Source: Pyricularia pennisetigena
Lineage: Eukaryota > Ascomycota > Sordariomycetes > Magnaporthales > Pyriculariaceae
NCBI RefSeq assembly: GCF_004337985.1
Contig: NW_021940933.1
Span: forward strand, 26,523-90,522
Direction: 5' to 3'
Length of the DNA: 64,000 nucleotides
Made by a program: the position numbers and the translations under genes. Shown piece after piece: positions 32,302 to 42,610 of this stretch (position 1 is the first letter of the stretch; each line of letters opens with the position of its first letter). A model generated the notes under the pieces. That model did no database searches, was not told the origin of the DNA, and saw only the letters and a list, made by a program, of their open reading frames with translations.

Positions 32302-35300
32302 TTAACCATGTCGTCGCTTTTTCCTTTTACCGTTCAACTCTCCATGCTCTGGCACATTATCCTCCTGATTCGGTTCGTCCAACTTATCCTCGGCAGCGGC
32401 TTTTATCCAGATTGCCAATCGCTTCGGCGGTCCTGCGGCATCTTTATACTTCTTGTGGAAGTCGTCAAGGGCTGTCGCTGAATTTTTGAAGTTTTCAGCC
32501 GGGTACCACGTGTCGTCTGGATCACATCCTTGCCATGCGACCTGGTATTGCAATGTCTTACTCCGGCCAAATAATCGGGACGCTAGAACTTTATCGACCA
32601 CAAACTCTGGTTCTCCGTTGATCTCTTCTGGCGGAGGTGGCTCTCTTTTCTGTTGTGGTAATGGGTCCATTGCGGCTTTGCGGAGGCGGTCTGCGTGGAA
32701 CAAGTTTTTTCCTTTAAACGATTCAGGTACGTCCAAAATATAGCTATATCCTCGTTCTTCTAGAATCTGCCATGGTCCGGTCCACTGTGAATCCAGTCTG
32801 GTCGTCGGTGCGGTCGTCGGAAACCCTTTTTTCTTGACGAAAACATAGTCGTTAACCCCAAAATCTACTGGTCGCCGCTTTTTGTTGGCTTGTTCTTCCT
32901 GCCTCGCCTGCGTTTTTAGCGCGTTTTGGCGAGCCAACTCTTGGACTTCTTTAGTCTGGCGGACGATCTGCAGAGCTCTTCGTTTCTGGTCTGAATCAAC
33001 GGTCGTGGTTGGCAGGTCGGTGGACAGCGGGTTTCGGGGTTCGGTCCCGAGCACTACCTTTAATGGGCACATACCAAGGCTGGAATGCCACGCGGCGTTG
33101 TGGGCAAAATCCAAAGCAGGCAAATGTACGCTCCAACTGGTTTGGTATTTGTCGATATAAAACCGTAGCTTTTGGTCCAGTTCTTGGTTGGTAATCTCTA
33201 CAGCACCTTGTGTTTGAGGGTGCAGGGCGCTGCCGTGTCGGTGTTTAGTACCCGTGAGTTCATTTATCGTCGCCATAAATTCGGAGATGAACGGCCCGGC
33301 GTTGTCGCTAATCCAAACGAAAGGTAGTCCTAGGAAACGGTATAGGTATCGGTAATATCGGGAGGCCAGGATTTCTGCTGTGTCGGTCTTCTGTCCTGGG
33401 ATGGTGGCTATCAGGCGACTGAACTTGCAAACGAACACCCACACGTAGTCGTATCCGAACTTGTCTTTGGGCATGTCCTTTCCGTCAACTGCTACATGTT
33501 CCCAAACGTAATTCGGTATCGGTAGCGGATGCAATAGGCCCGGGGTCTTGTCGTGTTTGCCTTTATTTCGCTCGCAGTCGTGACAGTTTTTAATGTATTT
33601 CCGAATGGTTTGACTCATGCCCTCCCAAAAATACTGTCTTTTGATCGTTTGTATCGTCTTGTTCTGTCCTGCGTGGGCGAATATTTTGGGCTCGTGAGCT
33701 TCACGGATCAGAGCGGTCCTTAAAAAGATCTGTCCGTCTAAAGTCGTTTCCGGGACGACCAGCTTTCCTTGGTGTTGGCCTAGCTTTTGTTTTTCGTTCT
33801 CTTGTCGTATTAGGTCTACCAAATCTGCGCCGCTCACCACGTGGGCGTTTGGGGCGGCAATGTTGACGGCGGCTACCGTAGGTGTGATCTTCTCAGGTGG
33901 GATTAAAGTCATTGTTCGTTCTTCTTTTTCCCGAGCTTTAACTGTTGGAAGGTCTGCCGTTTTGCGGGACAAGGCATCGGCGGCTATGTTGTCTTTGCCG
34001 CGGCGGTACTGAAACGTAATGTTGAAATTGGCCAGGAAATCTGCCCAACGCACTTGTCGAGTCGAAAGGAGTCGTTTTGTGGAATAGTAAACTAAAGCTT
34101 GGTGGTCTGTAACCACGAAAAAGCTTGTCCCCAACAGTTCTGGTTCGTAATGTTCCAGCGTTTGAACCACTGCCAGCAGCTCTCGGTCTTGGATCGGGTA
34201 TGCGCGTTCTGCTGGGGTCATCGTTTTTGAGAAATATCCCACAGGCTTCCATTCTCCACCTGGTTGTTGTTGCCAGATTGCTCCGCCGGTCGCGTTGCGT
34301 GAGGCGTCGGTTTCTACTTTGGTCGGTCGTCCTGGGGTGAAAAATGCCATAACCGGTGCATCGCAGGCTAAACGTTTCATTTCCTCAAATGCTCGCTTCT
34401 GTTCGGGGCCCATAGCGAATTTGGCGTCTTTCTTCAACAGTCGGTTCAACGGCTCAGCGACGCTGCTGGCATGGTGGCAAAACATTCGAATGTAATTGCA
34501 CAATCCCAAAAAGGAACGCACGGCTGTTTTGGACGTAAGGTCTTCGAACTTCCAATCGCTAATGGCCTGCAGTTTGTCCGGATCGATACGGATGCCCAAA
34601 CCTGCGTCCATAACGATGCCAAGATAATCGACCGTGGTAACGTTAAATCGAGACTTTTTAATATCTCCCTGGAGGTCGACTCGGCTTAATCGGTAAATAA
34701 CCTCTTCTACTTGGTCCCAATGTTCTTCCTCGTTTCCGTCGGAATAAACCAAAACATCGTCGGCGTATGCGCTGGCGAACAAGTCCAAAAGTTCATTTAG
34801 CTGAGCGTTGATAAAAGATTGCCACCAAGCTGGGCCGACCTTTAGCCCAAAGGGAAGCACCTTCCATTGAAAGGTGCCCTGTCGGGTGCGAAAAGCAGTG
34901 AGGTACTCTGAACCAACCGCCATACGTAACCGGTTGAAAGCTCGAATAATGTCGATTTTTGTAAACCTCTTTGCGTTGCGACAATTAAAAATGGTTCCGT
35001 TGACATCTGGGGCTGGTACAAATCGATCTTTCAAAAACTGGTTGATCCATCGGTAGTCGGTGCAAAAACGGCGTTCGTTGGAGTGTGGTTTAGGTAAGAA
35101 CAGGACAGGCGCTGGGTCGGCCTGCATACAGGGTTCGATAAACCCAATGCGCAGCAGCTCGTCGACTGTTTCCTTTTCGAGCGGCAGGAATTCCACAGGT
35201 GTTCTGTACGTCGGAGGCGATCCTGTTTTCGGCTTGTCTAGCTCCAAAATCACATCGTGCCCTGGGCGATGTGGAGGCAGGTTGGTGGAAGCTGCTTTCG

Positions 35301-36219
35301 AAAAGAATCCCTCCAGGTGAGCGAGTCGGGATGGCAGTTTGCTTCGGACCAGTTCGACATGGTCGGGGTCTTCATTTTCCGGGAACGGGATCGGTTCTCC
35401 CTTGTTGGTTTTCCATTGGTACGAACGGCTGACGGCAGATAGGCTGATGGCGGGTTTTTCGGGTCCAATTTCTAACGTGATGGGCTGCGTGGGTATTGGG
35501 CACGATTTCCATCGCTTTTGTCGGGGGTCGGTGTCCAGCTTGTGCTGAAGGGCAGCTATGTTTACAACGTTTTGGTCCTCACCCAAGACGACCGGGGTCG
35601 TTGGTCTGGGTTTTAAAAAGGTTGTTTGGCGCCACGGTCGTCGAAGTATTTGCACCCTTTTGGTTTCCCGTTCGAATGCTCGGTCGCGCCGCTCTGCATC
35701 GGCTTGCGCAGCCGGATCGGGTTTGTCCAACTTGTTCGGAAGTCTGATGGCTGGCGAGAATTTTGCCAACGATGGTGTCGTTTCAGGCCATGCGAACGTT
35801 TGCGTTTTCGGGTGGATCCAAACATCCTGTTCAACTAGCCAATCCTGCCCAATAAACATATCATGTCCACTTTCCGTCACGTAAAACATTTGGTTGCTGA
35901 ACCGGCGTCCATCGATTTCCAGGGTCGCTTTTAGTTTGTGCGTAATGCGTCCTGCGTCCTGTTTGCGGTAGTCCGACAAAAGTAGCGGGGTTTTTAACCT
36001 TTGAAGCCGGGCTCCTAGCCGTTCTGCGGCTTGTTTAGCGATTGCTGGGCTGATTAAAAGAGAAATGTCTGCTCCGGTGTCACAAAGAGCTTTAACTGAT
36101 AGTGCTACGCCATTAACCTGTATCTGAGTTCGAATGATGAAAGATTTAGGTCGTGGGTTACTACCAATCTGAGCTATCGTAGACATCTGGACCACCGAGG
36201 AGGCTTTTGGCGGTCTCAC
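32302..36219 (-). CDS. Chromovirus Pol: protease, RT, RNase H, integrase, chromodomain
   Basis: About 1305 codons without a stop. Order: aspartic protease (ALCDTGADISLL); reverse transcriptase (YADDVLVYS); RNase H (KVETDASRNATGG); integrase HHCC finger (HAGQNKTIQT ... CHDCERNK) and DDE core (VAVDGKDM ... ISDNAGPF); and at the C terminus a chromodomain (VVDKVLASRL ... YQVAWQGCDPDDTWYPAENF), which defines chromoviruses and targets integration to marked chromatin. The frame begins at a GTG overlapping the gag stop, so there is no independent ATG. Pol lies one base back (-1) from gag and is most likely made as a fusion by frameshifting. Confidence 0.93.
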   Translation of the reverse strand: MRPPKASSVVQMSTIAQIGSNPRPKSFIIRTQIQVNGVALSVKALCDTGADISLLISPAIAKQAAERLGARLQRLKTPLLLSDYRKQDAGRITHKLKATLEIDGRRFSNQMFYVTESGHDMFIGQDWLVEQDVWIHPKTQTFAWPETTPSLAKFSPAIRLPNKLDKPDPAAQADAERRDRAFERETKRVQILRRPWRQTTFLKPRPTTPVVLGEDQNVVNIAALQHKLDTDPRQKRWKSCPIPTQPITLEIGPEKPAISLSAVSRSYQWKTNKGEPIPFPENEDPDHVELVRSKLPSRLAHLEGFFSKAASTNLPPHRPGHDVILELDKPKTGSPPTYRTPVEFLPLEKETVDELLRIGFIEPCMQADPAPVLFLPKPHSNERRFCTDYRWINQFLKDRFVPAPDVNGTIFNCRNAKRFTKIDIIRAFNRLRMAVGSEYLTAFRTRQGTFQWKVLPFGLKVGPAWWQSFINAQLNELLDLFASAYADDVLVYSDGNEEEHWDQVEEVIYRLSRVDLQGDIKKSRFNVTTVDYLGIVMDAGLGIRIDPDKLQAISDWKFEDLTSKTAVRSFLGLCNYIRMFCHHASSVAEPLNRLLKKDAKFAMGPEQKRAFEEMKRLACDAPVMAFFTPGRPTKVETDASRNATGGAIWQQQPGGEWKPVGYFSKTMTPAERAYPIQDRELLAVVQTLEHYEPELLGTSFFVVTDHQALVYYSTKRLLSTRQVRWADFLANFNITFQYRRGKDNIAADALSRKTADLPTVKAREKEERTMTLIPPEKITPTVAAVNIAAPNAHVVSGADLVDLIRQENEKQKLGQHQGKLVVPETTLDGQIFLRTALIREAHEPKIFAHAGQNKTIQTIKRQYFWEGMSQTIRKYIKNCHDCERNKGKHDKTPGLLHPLPIPNYVWEHVAVDGKDMPKDKFGYDYVWVFVCKFSRLIATIPGQKTDTAEILASRYYRYLYRFLGLPFVWISDNAGPFISEFMATINELTGTKHRHGSALHPQTQGAVEITNQELDQKLRFYIDKYQTSWSVHLPALDFAHNAAWHSSLGMCPLKVVLGTEPRNPLSTDLPTTTVDSDQKRRALQIVRQTKEVQELARQNALKTQARQEEQANKKRRPVDFGVNDYVFVKKKGFPTTAPTTRLDSQWTGPWQILEERGYSYILDVPESFKGKNLFHADRLRKAAMDPLPQQKREPPPPEEINGEPEFVVDKVLASRLFGRSKTLQYQVAWQGCDPDDTWYPAENFKNSATALDDFHKKYKDAAGPPKRLAIWIKAAAEDKLDEPNQEDNVPEHGELNGKRKKRRHG

Positions 36220-37589
36220 TCTTTTCCCGATCGCTTTTGCTCGTCATTAGTGCTGTGGTTGTCCTCAAAATCCAAGGCCCTGACTGCTTTCGTTTTATTG
36301 GGGCATTCAAATGATTTATGTCCTTCTTTCCCGCACGCGAAGCAAGTGTTGGCTTCCCAATGAACCATCTTTTCAGTTTCTGTCAAACCACGTCCTGTGG
36401 CTTCTGTTGTTTTAGGTACCATGTCGCTTCTTTCTCCTTTGTTCGGGTTGCTGGATTCGTAATAGCGTCCTCGATTGCTTTTCCTGTTTTTGTCTGGGCT
36501 GTAGGGGTATCTTTCTTTTCTATCTTTACCGCGACTTTTCTGTTTTCGCTCCTCTCGTTCCCGATACGCTCGCTGAGTGCTGTGAGCTGCATCGGCCACC
36601 AAATTTGCGAATTCTTCATAAGATATTCTGGGGTCCTTGCTGTCTCGTAACAGCCGGTGATCGAGGTCTGCCGGGATATGTTGCCACAGCGTAGTTTTGC
36701 GTTCTCCTGCTGGTACTCCAATTTTATCGGCGAGAGCATTCACCTCCGCAATGAAACTGTAAACGTCATTACCTGGTCCGCATTCAAAATACATTTTTGA
36801 TAGTTTTTCCCATGCTTCGGACGCTTGATTACTGTTATGGTACACCGTGGCCAAAACCTGGATCATCTCTGCCACGCATGAATACGGTTGGGTCTCTGAA
36901 TTGTATCTGGTCTCCAGCATCGTTGCTGGTCGGTCGTCCAACAGGCTGAACAGTTTTGCCATGCGGCTTCGTTCAGTTCGGAAGGTTGTGTTATCCTCTT
37001 CGAAATAATCTGCTAATTTCGTAATCCAGCGGTCAAAAGTGGTTGAACTGCCGGAAAATGTACCTGGATCTGATCCTCTACTTTTGGCTCTTTCACTGTA
37101 GTGCGGGTTGGCTGCTTCTTGGCTATGGCCGTACGGCTTAAATGCTTTCCTGCTGGCTAGGCCGGTCGGTTCGAACCTGGTGCCTCCAAAGGCGCTATTT
37201 TCGGGTGTGGCTTGTCGGGTTTCCGGTTGATTGTTCTGTCTTTCGGTTTGCAGGCGTGTGATAACCGCCTGTAGCCTAGCGATCTCGCTGGCTAGGTCAT
37301 TTCCGTCTGCCATCATATTGGGGTTTGCTTCCGGCGTTGTATGCCTTGCTTCTGCAAACTCGAATTCGTCTAGATTTTCCTCAGGCGTTTCTATACTAGG
37401 CCACGCGGTGTTCGAAAGGGAATCAACTTCGATTTCGTCTTCGAGGGTGGAATCGGTGTTTGGCGTGAAATCGGTTTCACTCTCTGGTCGGGTCGGGTCG
37501 TCGGTGGAGCGATCTGTTTGCTCCGTCTTGTTCGAAATCAACCTTTGTGATTTCCTGCTCGCAGGTGGATGGTCCTTCAGCCTGGGCAT
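36216..37589 (-). CDS. Chromovirus Gag
   Basis: 457 aa from ATG 37589 (MPRLKDHPPASRK). A long acidic/polar N terminus is followed by a helical capsid region (FDRWITKLADYFEEDNTTF ... WEKLSKMYFECGPGNDVYSF) and a CCHC zinc knuckle (CFACGKEGHKSFEC) for RNA packaging. Ends with TGA at 36216-36218, three bases after a slippery heptamer. The copy at 63012 is the same protein with scattered substitutions. Confidence 0.92.
   Translation of the reverse strand: MPRLKDHPPASRKSQRLISNKTEQTDRSTDDPTRPESETDFTPNTDSTLEDEIEVDSLSNTAWPSIETPEENLDEFEFAEARHTTPEANPNMMADGNDLASEIARLQAVITRLQTERQNNQPETRQATPENSAFGGTRFEPTGLASRKAFKPYGHSQEAANPHYSERAKSRGSDPGTFSGSSTTFDRWITKLADYFEEDNTTFRTERSRMAKLFSLLDDRPATMLETRYNSETQPYSCVAEMIQVLATVYHNSNQASEAWEKLSKMYFECGPGNDVYSFIAEVNALADKIGVPAGERKTTLWQHIPADLDHRLLRDSKDPRISYEEFANLVADAAHSTQRAYREREERKQKSRGKDRKERYPYSPDKNRKSNRGRYYESSNPNKGERSDMVPKTTEATGRGLTETEKMVHWEANTCFACGKEGHKSFECPNKTKAVRALDFEDNHSTNDEQKRSGKE
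36222..36228 (-). promoter_or_regulatory. Candidate -1 frameshift heptamer G_GGA_AAA
   Basis: In the gag frame the minus strand reads TCG GGA AAA GAG TGA. The heptamer GGGAAAA fits X_XXY_YYZ, and slipping back one base gives AGA GTG AGA CCG, exactly the pol frame. Any downstream stimulatory structure was not assessed. Confidence 0.7.
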
Positions 37590-37743
37590 AGGTTGGGGTC
37601 GGTCTGGGTTTGAAGTTGACGTCTTTGTCAGTCTCCGGTCGGGTCTGGTCTGTCGAGTGCGGATTTATTTTCGTCGCTCGCCAGCGGCGTGAAGATAGTT
37701 TGTTGCGCCTTATTTGTTAATCGCTAGGCCAGCGATTCTTTTG

Positions 37744-37753
37744 AGAGTAGAAT
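37744..37753 (-). promoter_or_regulatory. Self-complementary primer-binding site
   Basis: Two bases after the 5' LTR the minus strand reads ATTCTACTCT, which is perfectly complementary to AGAGTAGAAT inside the LTR (37814-37823). This is the layout of Tf1-type self-priming, in which the RNA 5' end folds back as primer. It would put the transcript start at that LTR motif. Confidence 0.65.
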
Positions 37754-37755
37754 TG

Positions 37756-37948
37756 TGTCACGGCCAGGGTAAGCATAGCACGGAAGCTAGTCTATTGGCA
37801 CCTGTCGACGAAGATTCTACTCTGAGGAGAGGAAAGGAAACAAACAAAGTTCTGAGCTTGACGCGACGTCGATAAAGGTATCACCCTGGTGGGTCGTTGG
37901 TCAGGGGTCAGGGTTAGGGTCTGGTGATCTCATGGTCCAAATGTCACA
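37756..37948 (-). repeat. Chromovirus 5' LTR
   Basis: 193 bp, partner of 32051-32243. By the self-priming reading, transcription starts at AGAGTAGAAT (complement of 37814-37823). Confidence 0.95.
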
Positions 37949-40900
37949 GTAAGGAGATAGAGCAAAATCTCCCCAACCAATTTAATTATTTTTCAGTACC
38001 AAAATTATAGTGCATTTCCACCTACCATTTAGCGTTTTTAGCACTGGTTATTTACCACGCCGCACCTAGGGTTTACCCCTATATCCCCTGTTAGCACTAC
38101 CATTGTTAACAATTAAAAACACCGGATTAACCAATTGCGCGACGATAAAAATTTGTAAAATATAATGGGTTAATTGGGAACCGGATTATATTTTTAATTT
38201 CCGCCGTTAATTATTAACGGCGAACAAATAAACGAATTTTTAATAAAAACGGAAATATTGCAGCGGAAAATATTTGGCCGATTTTCGGCGGAGGATAACC
38301 TGCAGGAAAATCTTTTGGAAACCTGGTCGGCGGACGAAATTAAAATTTTTTGGAATATTTATATTAATACGGAAAAGGCGGAACGTTTTTATATTAAAAT
38401 TACAAATACGTTCCCGGATATTAACGGAATTACCGTCCGGTTATTAAAAACCGGATGGGTTTTGTTGGCCGAACCGGTGCGTAGATTTTATTAACGTTAT
38501 TTGGAATTTGGATATTTTCCAATATTTTAAAAAAAGGCCGAAATTATAATATTACCGAAAACGGGGAAAAAAAACCGGAATAACGTTCGATTTTGGCGGT
38601 TTATAACTTTTTTTTTTATATTGGAAAAGGCCTCGAAAAGTTCGTTGCACGCCGGATAACGTGGGCAATATATAATAACGGGTTTTTTAATTGCATTTAC
38701 GGCGATATTTTACCCAAACGATCGGCGACGGATTTGATTTATATTTTTGCCTATAATATTAAATAGGTTTTAATTCGCGGGGAGGAAATTATCTTTATTG
38801 TTTATAACGTTTAAAACGTTTTCGACGCCCTTTTTTATAAATAATTAATATGGAAAATGCGGAATTTTAAATTTAATAAAATGTTTTTTAAATTTATAAT
38901 TAATTTTTTAAACGACCGCCAGGTTCGAATCCGGCTGGAGGGTACGATTACGGGTTTTAGGCGGTTTAAATACGGCACCCCGCAAAAATTTCCCCTTTTT
39001 CCAATTTTATATATATATATTATATTTGGCGTATTTTGTTAAAAACGGTGCGAAATAGCGGTTAATATACGCAAACGACGTATTTATATGGAAATTGTTA
39101 TTTTTTTGGAAAAAAACGTATGTTAATTGGAAAATAAATTCCAGAATATATACGAAATTGCGGCGGAAAAAAATTTTATTTTGCAACGGAAAAAATAAAA
39201 ATAATTTATATTATTAAAAAAAAACACGGTTGTAATCCGGAAATCCGGATTAATAATAAAACGGTTACCCCGGTTTAATTACCGGGCGGCCGACGCGGAT
39301 AAAATATTTCCGGGACCGAACGTTACCCGGGTATATATTGGTTTGGTTTTTAATTTAACCGGCGGTTGGACGGGTGTCGCTACGTGGCCGAAAAAGTTGC
39401 GAAAATAATAACGGTCGTTATTTATTTTAAAAGTTTTAGGGTAGTAAAATACGGACCGTCTGCGGTTATATTTTGCAAAATAACGGTAATATACGTTAAT
39501 TCCTCGGTTATTTACGTAACCGAAATATAATATAATTTAACGTATAAATAAAAAAGATTTTTTAAAATATTAAATAAACCGTTGGTTTTAACGGTACGGG
39601 TTATTTTCCCGGTATATAAAACCATTTTTTTTCGTCCACTATTTTTAAGGACGCAAAATTACCCTCGGTCCGCGTCGCGCTAGTTTATACCCGCTTAAAA
39701 TATAACGCCCAATTAAAATTCGTAAATAAAAAATATTTTTTTATTAACCGCCTGCGTAAAATTTCGCCTGTCCGTAACCCAGGCCAGTCGGCTATAATTT
39801 TGCAAACGGTTGCATAATTTTTCCCGCGGATCCGGAAATTAAAATTGCGCGTATTTCGCAATGCCCCGGATTCCCGCATTAACCTTACCGGAGAAATTCC
39901 AAAAAAACGGCCCGCCGTTTTATAAAATGGTTAAATATAATATTATTTAATAATATTATAATATATATAAATGGTTTGGAAAAATATAAAAATAATTGCG
40001 TCCAAATAAAATACGGATGGGCCGTTTTTAAAACGGGTTTGGAATTTGCCGCAAATTTCGCATTTATTACACCGGAAAACTATATTTTGGACGCCGAGGC
40101 AATTAATATATTAAAAGGGTTATAGGCGGCAACTAAGGCCCAACCAGGCGGCCGGATTTAAATTTATATAAATAATACCTCGGTTATTTGGAATTTTAAA
40201 AACGACGCGCCGCGTTCGTCCTAATAGGTTTTTTTAAAATTTCATAATTTTGTTGATTTATTTCGAAAATATAATAGCGAAATTCGGATCCGTTAATATT
40301 TTGGGTATTAAAAAATCCCGGGAAACGATCAGGTTAAGACGTTAGCCAAAACCGGTTCCGCCGGACCGCCGGACCCAAGCCCGAAAATTTAGCAAATTAT
40401 ATATAACGGTACCGGTACGGTTTTTAAAACTATTTTTTCGAATATAAAAAAAAATTGGTAACGTAACGAATTTTGTAAACGGTCCCCCGTATATAGGGAA
40501 TCAAACCTCCAATATATACCGAAAAAAAAATCCGAAAAATTGCGTTTACCAAAACCCCTATTGGGCCATTATTTGGTTATAAAAACCGGCCATAATAATT
40601 TTAAAATTTATTATAACCGTTTTAATTACTAAAATGCAAATACCTCGTATATTTGGTGCTGAAAACGGACCTCCCCTAAATACCCGGTATATTACCGCTA
40701 TTTGCGGGCGATATGGAAAAATTGGCCGTAATTTAATAACGAACGGCCGGTCGGGCCGCCAAACCGCGTTTTACACCGCAAATTTTTCCAAATAAATATT
40801 AAATAACCGAAAAATTTTTAGGCGTTTTCGATAATTACCAATTATTTTAACGCCCGCCCCAAAACGGCCCGTTAACGTACCGCGTATTATAAACGCATTT

Positions 40901-41227
40901 TACGTTTAAAAATACCGATTATAAATAATTCGAATTTTAACGAAAAATAGTTTTATTATTTTTTTACCTATATTTTACGGCACAAACCGTTAAACGAATT
41001 TTCCGTGCATTTTAAGTACGGGGTCGCGTTAATAAATTAACTTTTTAAACAGGACCGGGCCCGAACCCGGTCAGGTAGGATCCGCTTTTGCCCTCCTTGT
41101 TTTCCCCCTATATAAATAAAAAAGATAGAACGCGCGCCGAAATACCCCTCGGGAGGTTGCTAACGGCCGGTTAACAAGCCGGGCCGAGCCCGGCGTTAAC
41201 TAATATTATTACTACTACTACTACTAT
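37949..41227 (+). mobile_element. RIP-degraded Tad-like LINE
   Basis: AT-rich, full of stops, but translated pieces are clear. RT region: GITVRLLKTGWVLLAEPVRRF near 38420-38490 and a decayed GxPQGSPLSPILY block (GTPQKFPLFPILY) near 38970-39010. RNase H: DNTSVIWNFKNDAPRSS near 40170. C-terminal block: LRLPKPLLGHYLVIKTGHNNF near 40540. The 3' UTR ends in a (TAC)n tail at 41205-41227. The C terminus and UTR are the same family as the un-RIPed tail at 8022-8800. The left limit is uncertain; the first RT-like codons are near 38258. Confidence 0.85.
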
Positions 41228-41281
41228 TCCCCTTATATAATTTTACCTGGTGTAAATTTATTCACTTTCACAGACGGCGCC

Positions 41282-42610
41282 ATGTTGCAACCGCTGCCAT
41301 TGACGCGAGAGCAACGATACGCCTTTTTTACGAAATGCTTATCCCTAGTCCCGGACATGGAAACCTTTATTAGGAAATGGTTTAAAAACGCATATATAAA
41401 CGACATCCGCCGTAACAACGTCAAAAACTGGCTTCTTTGGGGCTTATTCGACCGTCAAGGACCCCCCGGCGACGATAACGAGGAATTGGAACAATATATT
41501 TAACTGGCCGAAAATAAATTTAATTGGCAGATAAAAAAAGGGAAAGGTAATTGTAACGCAATTAGGATTAGTTACAACGAAATCCTAATGCACCACCGGT
41601 CACTTTTTTACTACGCTTTTATTTTTATTATCGACACCTTGGGAATATTGGCAATATATTCCCTTGGATATACATTTTACCGCACCAAAAGGTCCAATTT
41701 TTTCCGCGTTTTCCTTTTCCGGCCTTTGGGGATATTAGTTTGGAACGAATCCGCAGCGCGCGACCACATAAATTATTTTGTACGCCCACACAAATCTACA
41801 ACGAAACGGCCGATTTTATTCATTTACGGTATCGGCGTCGGTGCGGCCCAGAACCTAATATATTTAGACAGCATTCCCAAAAACGTTGGGGTTATTGTTA
41901 TAAAATTTTTGCCCATTTTATCCCGTATTTTACCGCCTTTTTGCAGCGTTTCCGAAATGGAAACATCGGTCGCCGCTATTTTAGACCAACAGGGTTTCGA
42001 CGATATTGTCCTCGTCTCGCAAAACTACGGCATTTTTCTGACCACGCCGCTCCTTCTTTTACCCCGTATGGCATCCAAAATCAGTGCGTATATGCTTATC
42101 GACCCAATCGCCTTTTAGTTACATCTGCCCGACGTTACGTACAACTTTACCCGCCGTCCACCTAACCTTTTCCAAAAAGTTTAACACCAAATGCAAATGG
42201 TTGCACGAAACCCCAACGTCTCGCATTCGTTGCACAGACGTTTTTCGTGGCGCGAGCATATCTTTTGGCGCGAGATGCTGCGGGACCCATCGCCGTCGAC
42301 GGCGCTTGCGCACGTCGCGAAGCGCCGGACTACTGTTATCATTGGCGGGGTGGACTGCGTCACCAACCCGCTCGCGGTCGCGAGTTATATCGAGTTCGAC
42401 AGGGCCGAGTGCACACCGCAGGAGCTCGAGGCGTTTGCGGCTTCCGAGAAGCGTTGGAACGGGTTCAAACCCCTGGAGCTTATTTGGTTGCCGGGCGAAG
42501 ACCACGGCGCCGCGCTTATGAAGTCGAGCCGTGTTCCATTGAGCGCCAAGGTGGTGGACAGATATCGTAACAAGGATTACGCGCTGGGTATGGGCGGCGG
42601 TACATTCTAG
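41282..42610 (+). pseudogene. Alpha/beta-hydrolase-like gene, RIP-damaged at its 5' half
   Basis: One frame across 443 codons with three stops: TAA 41501-41503, TAG 42116-42118 and TAA 42182-42184. Peptides on both sides belong together: MHHRSLFYYAFIFIIDTL, RPILFIYGIGVGA, a decayed nucleophile-elbow region VLVSQNYGIF, YMLIDPIAF[stop]LHLPDVTYNFT, then HSLHRRFSWREHIFWREM and VIIGGVDCVTNPLAV. This matches from memory a fungal alpha/beta-hydrolase-fold family. The first 900 bp are AT-shifted; after about 42240 the sequence is GC-rich and looks normal. CACAG just before the ATG suggests an intron acceptor, so a first exon may be missing or lie beyond the LINE. Confidence 0.75.

Larger units (their letters stand above)
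32051..37948 (-). mobile_element. Intact Ty3/gypsy chromovirus retrotransposon
   Basis: 5898 bp bounded by 193-bp LTRs (32051-32243 and 37756-37948) that start TGTCAC and end GTCACA on the plus strand and differ at one base that I found (32098 region, A against G). gag and pol are both open. A polypurine tract and a primer-binding site lie at the expected places. No 5-bp target duplication is visible: AATAA precedes and GTAAG follows. The element is un-RIPed although it sits beside RIPed DNA, so it arrived after the last RIP there or escaped it. Confidence 0.95.

Noticed and set aside
38931..38942. GGTTCGAATCC, like a tRNA T-arm / B box
   Set aside because: It lies in the RT coding remnant (DRQVRIRLEG) of the RIPed LINE, with no A box or cloverleaf around it.
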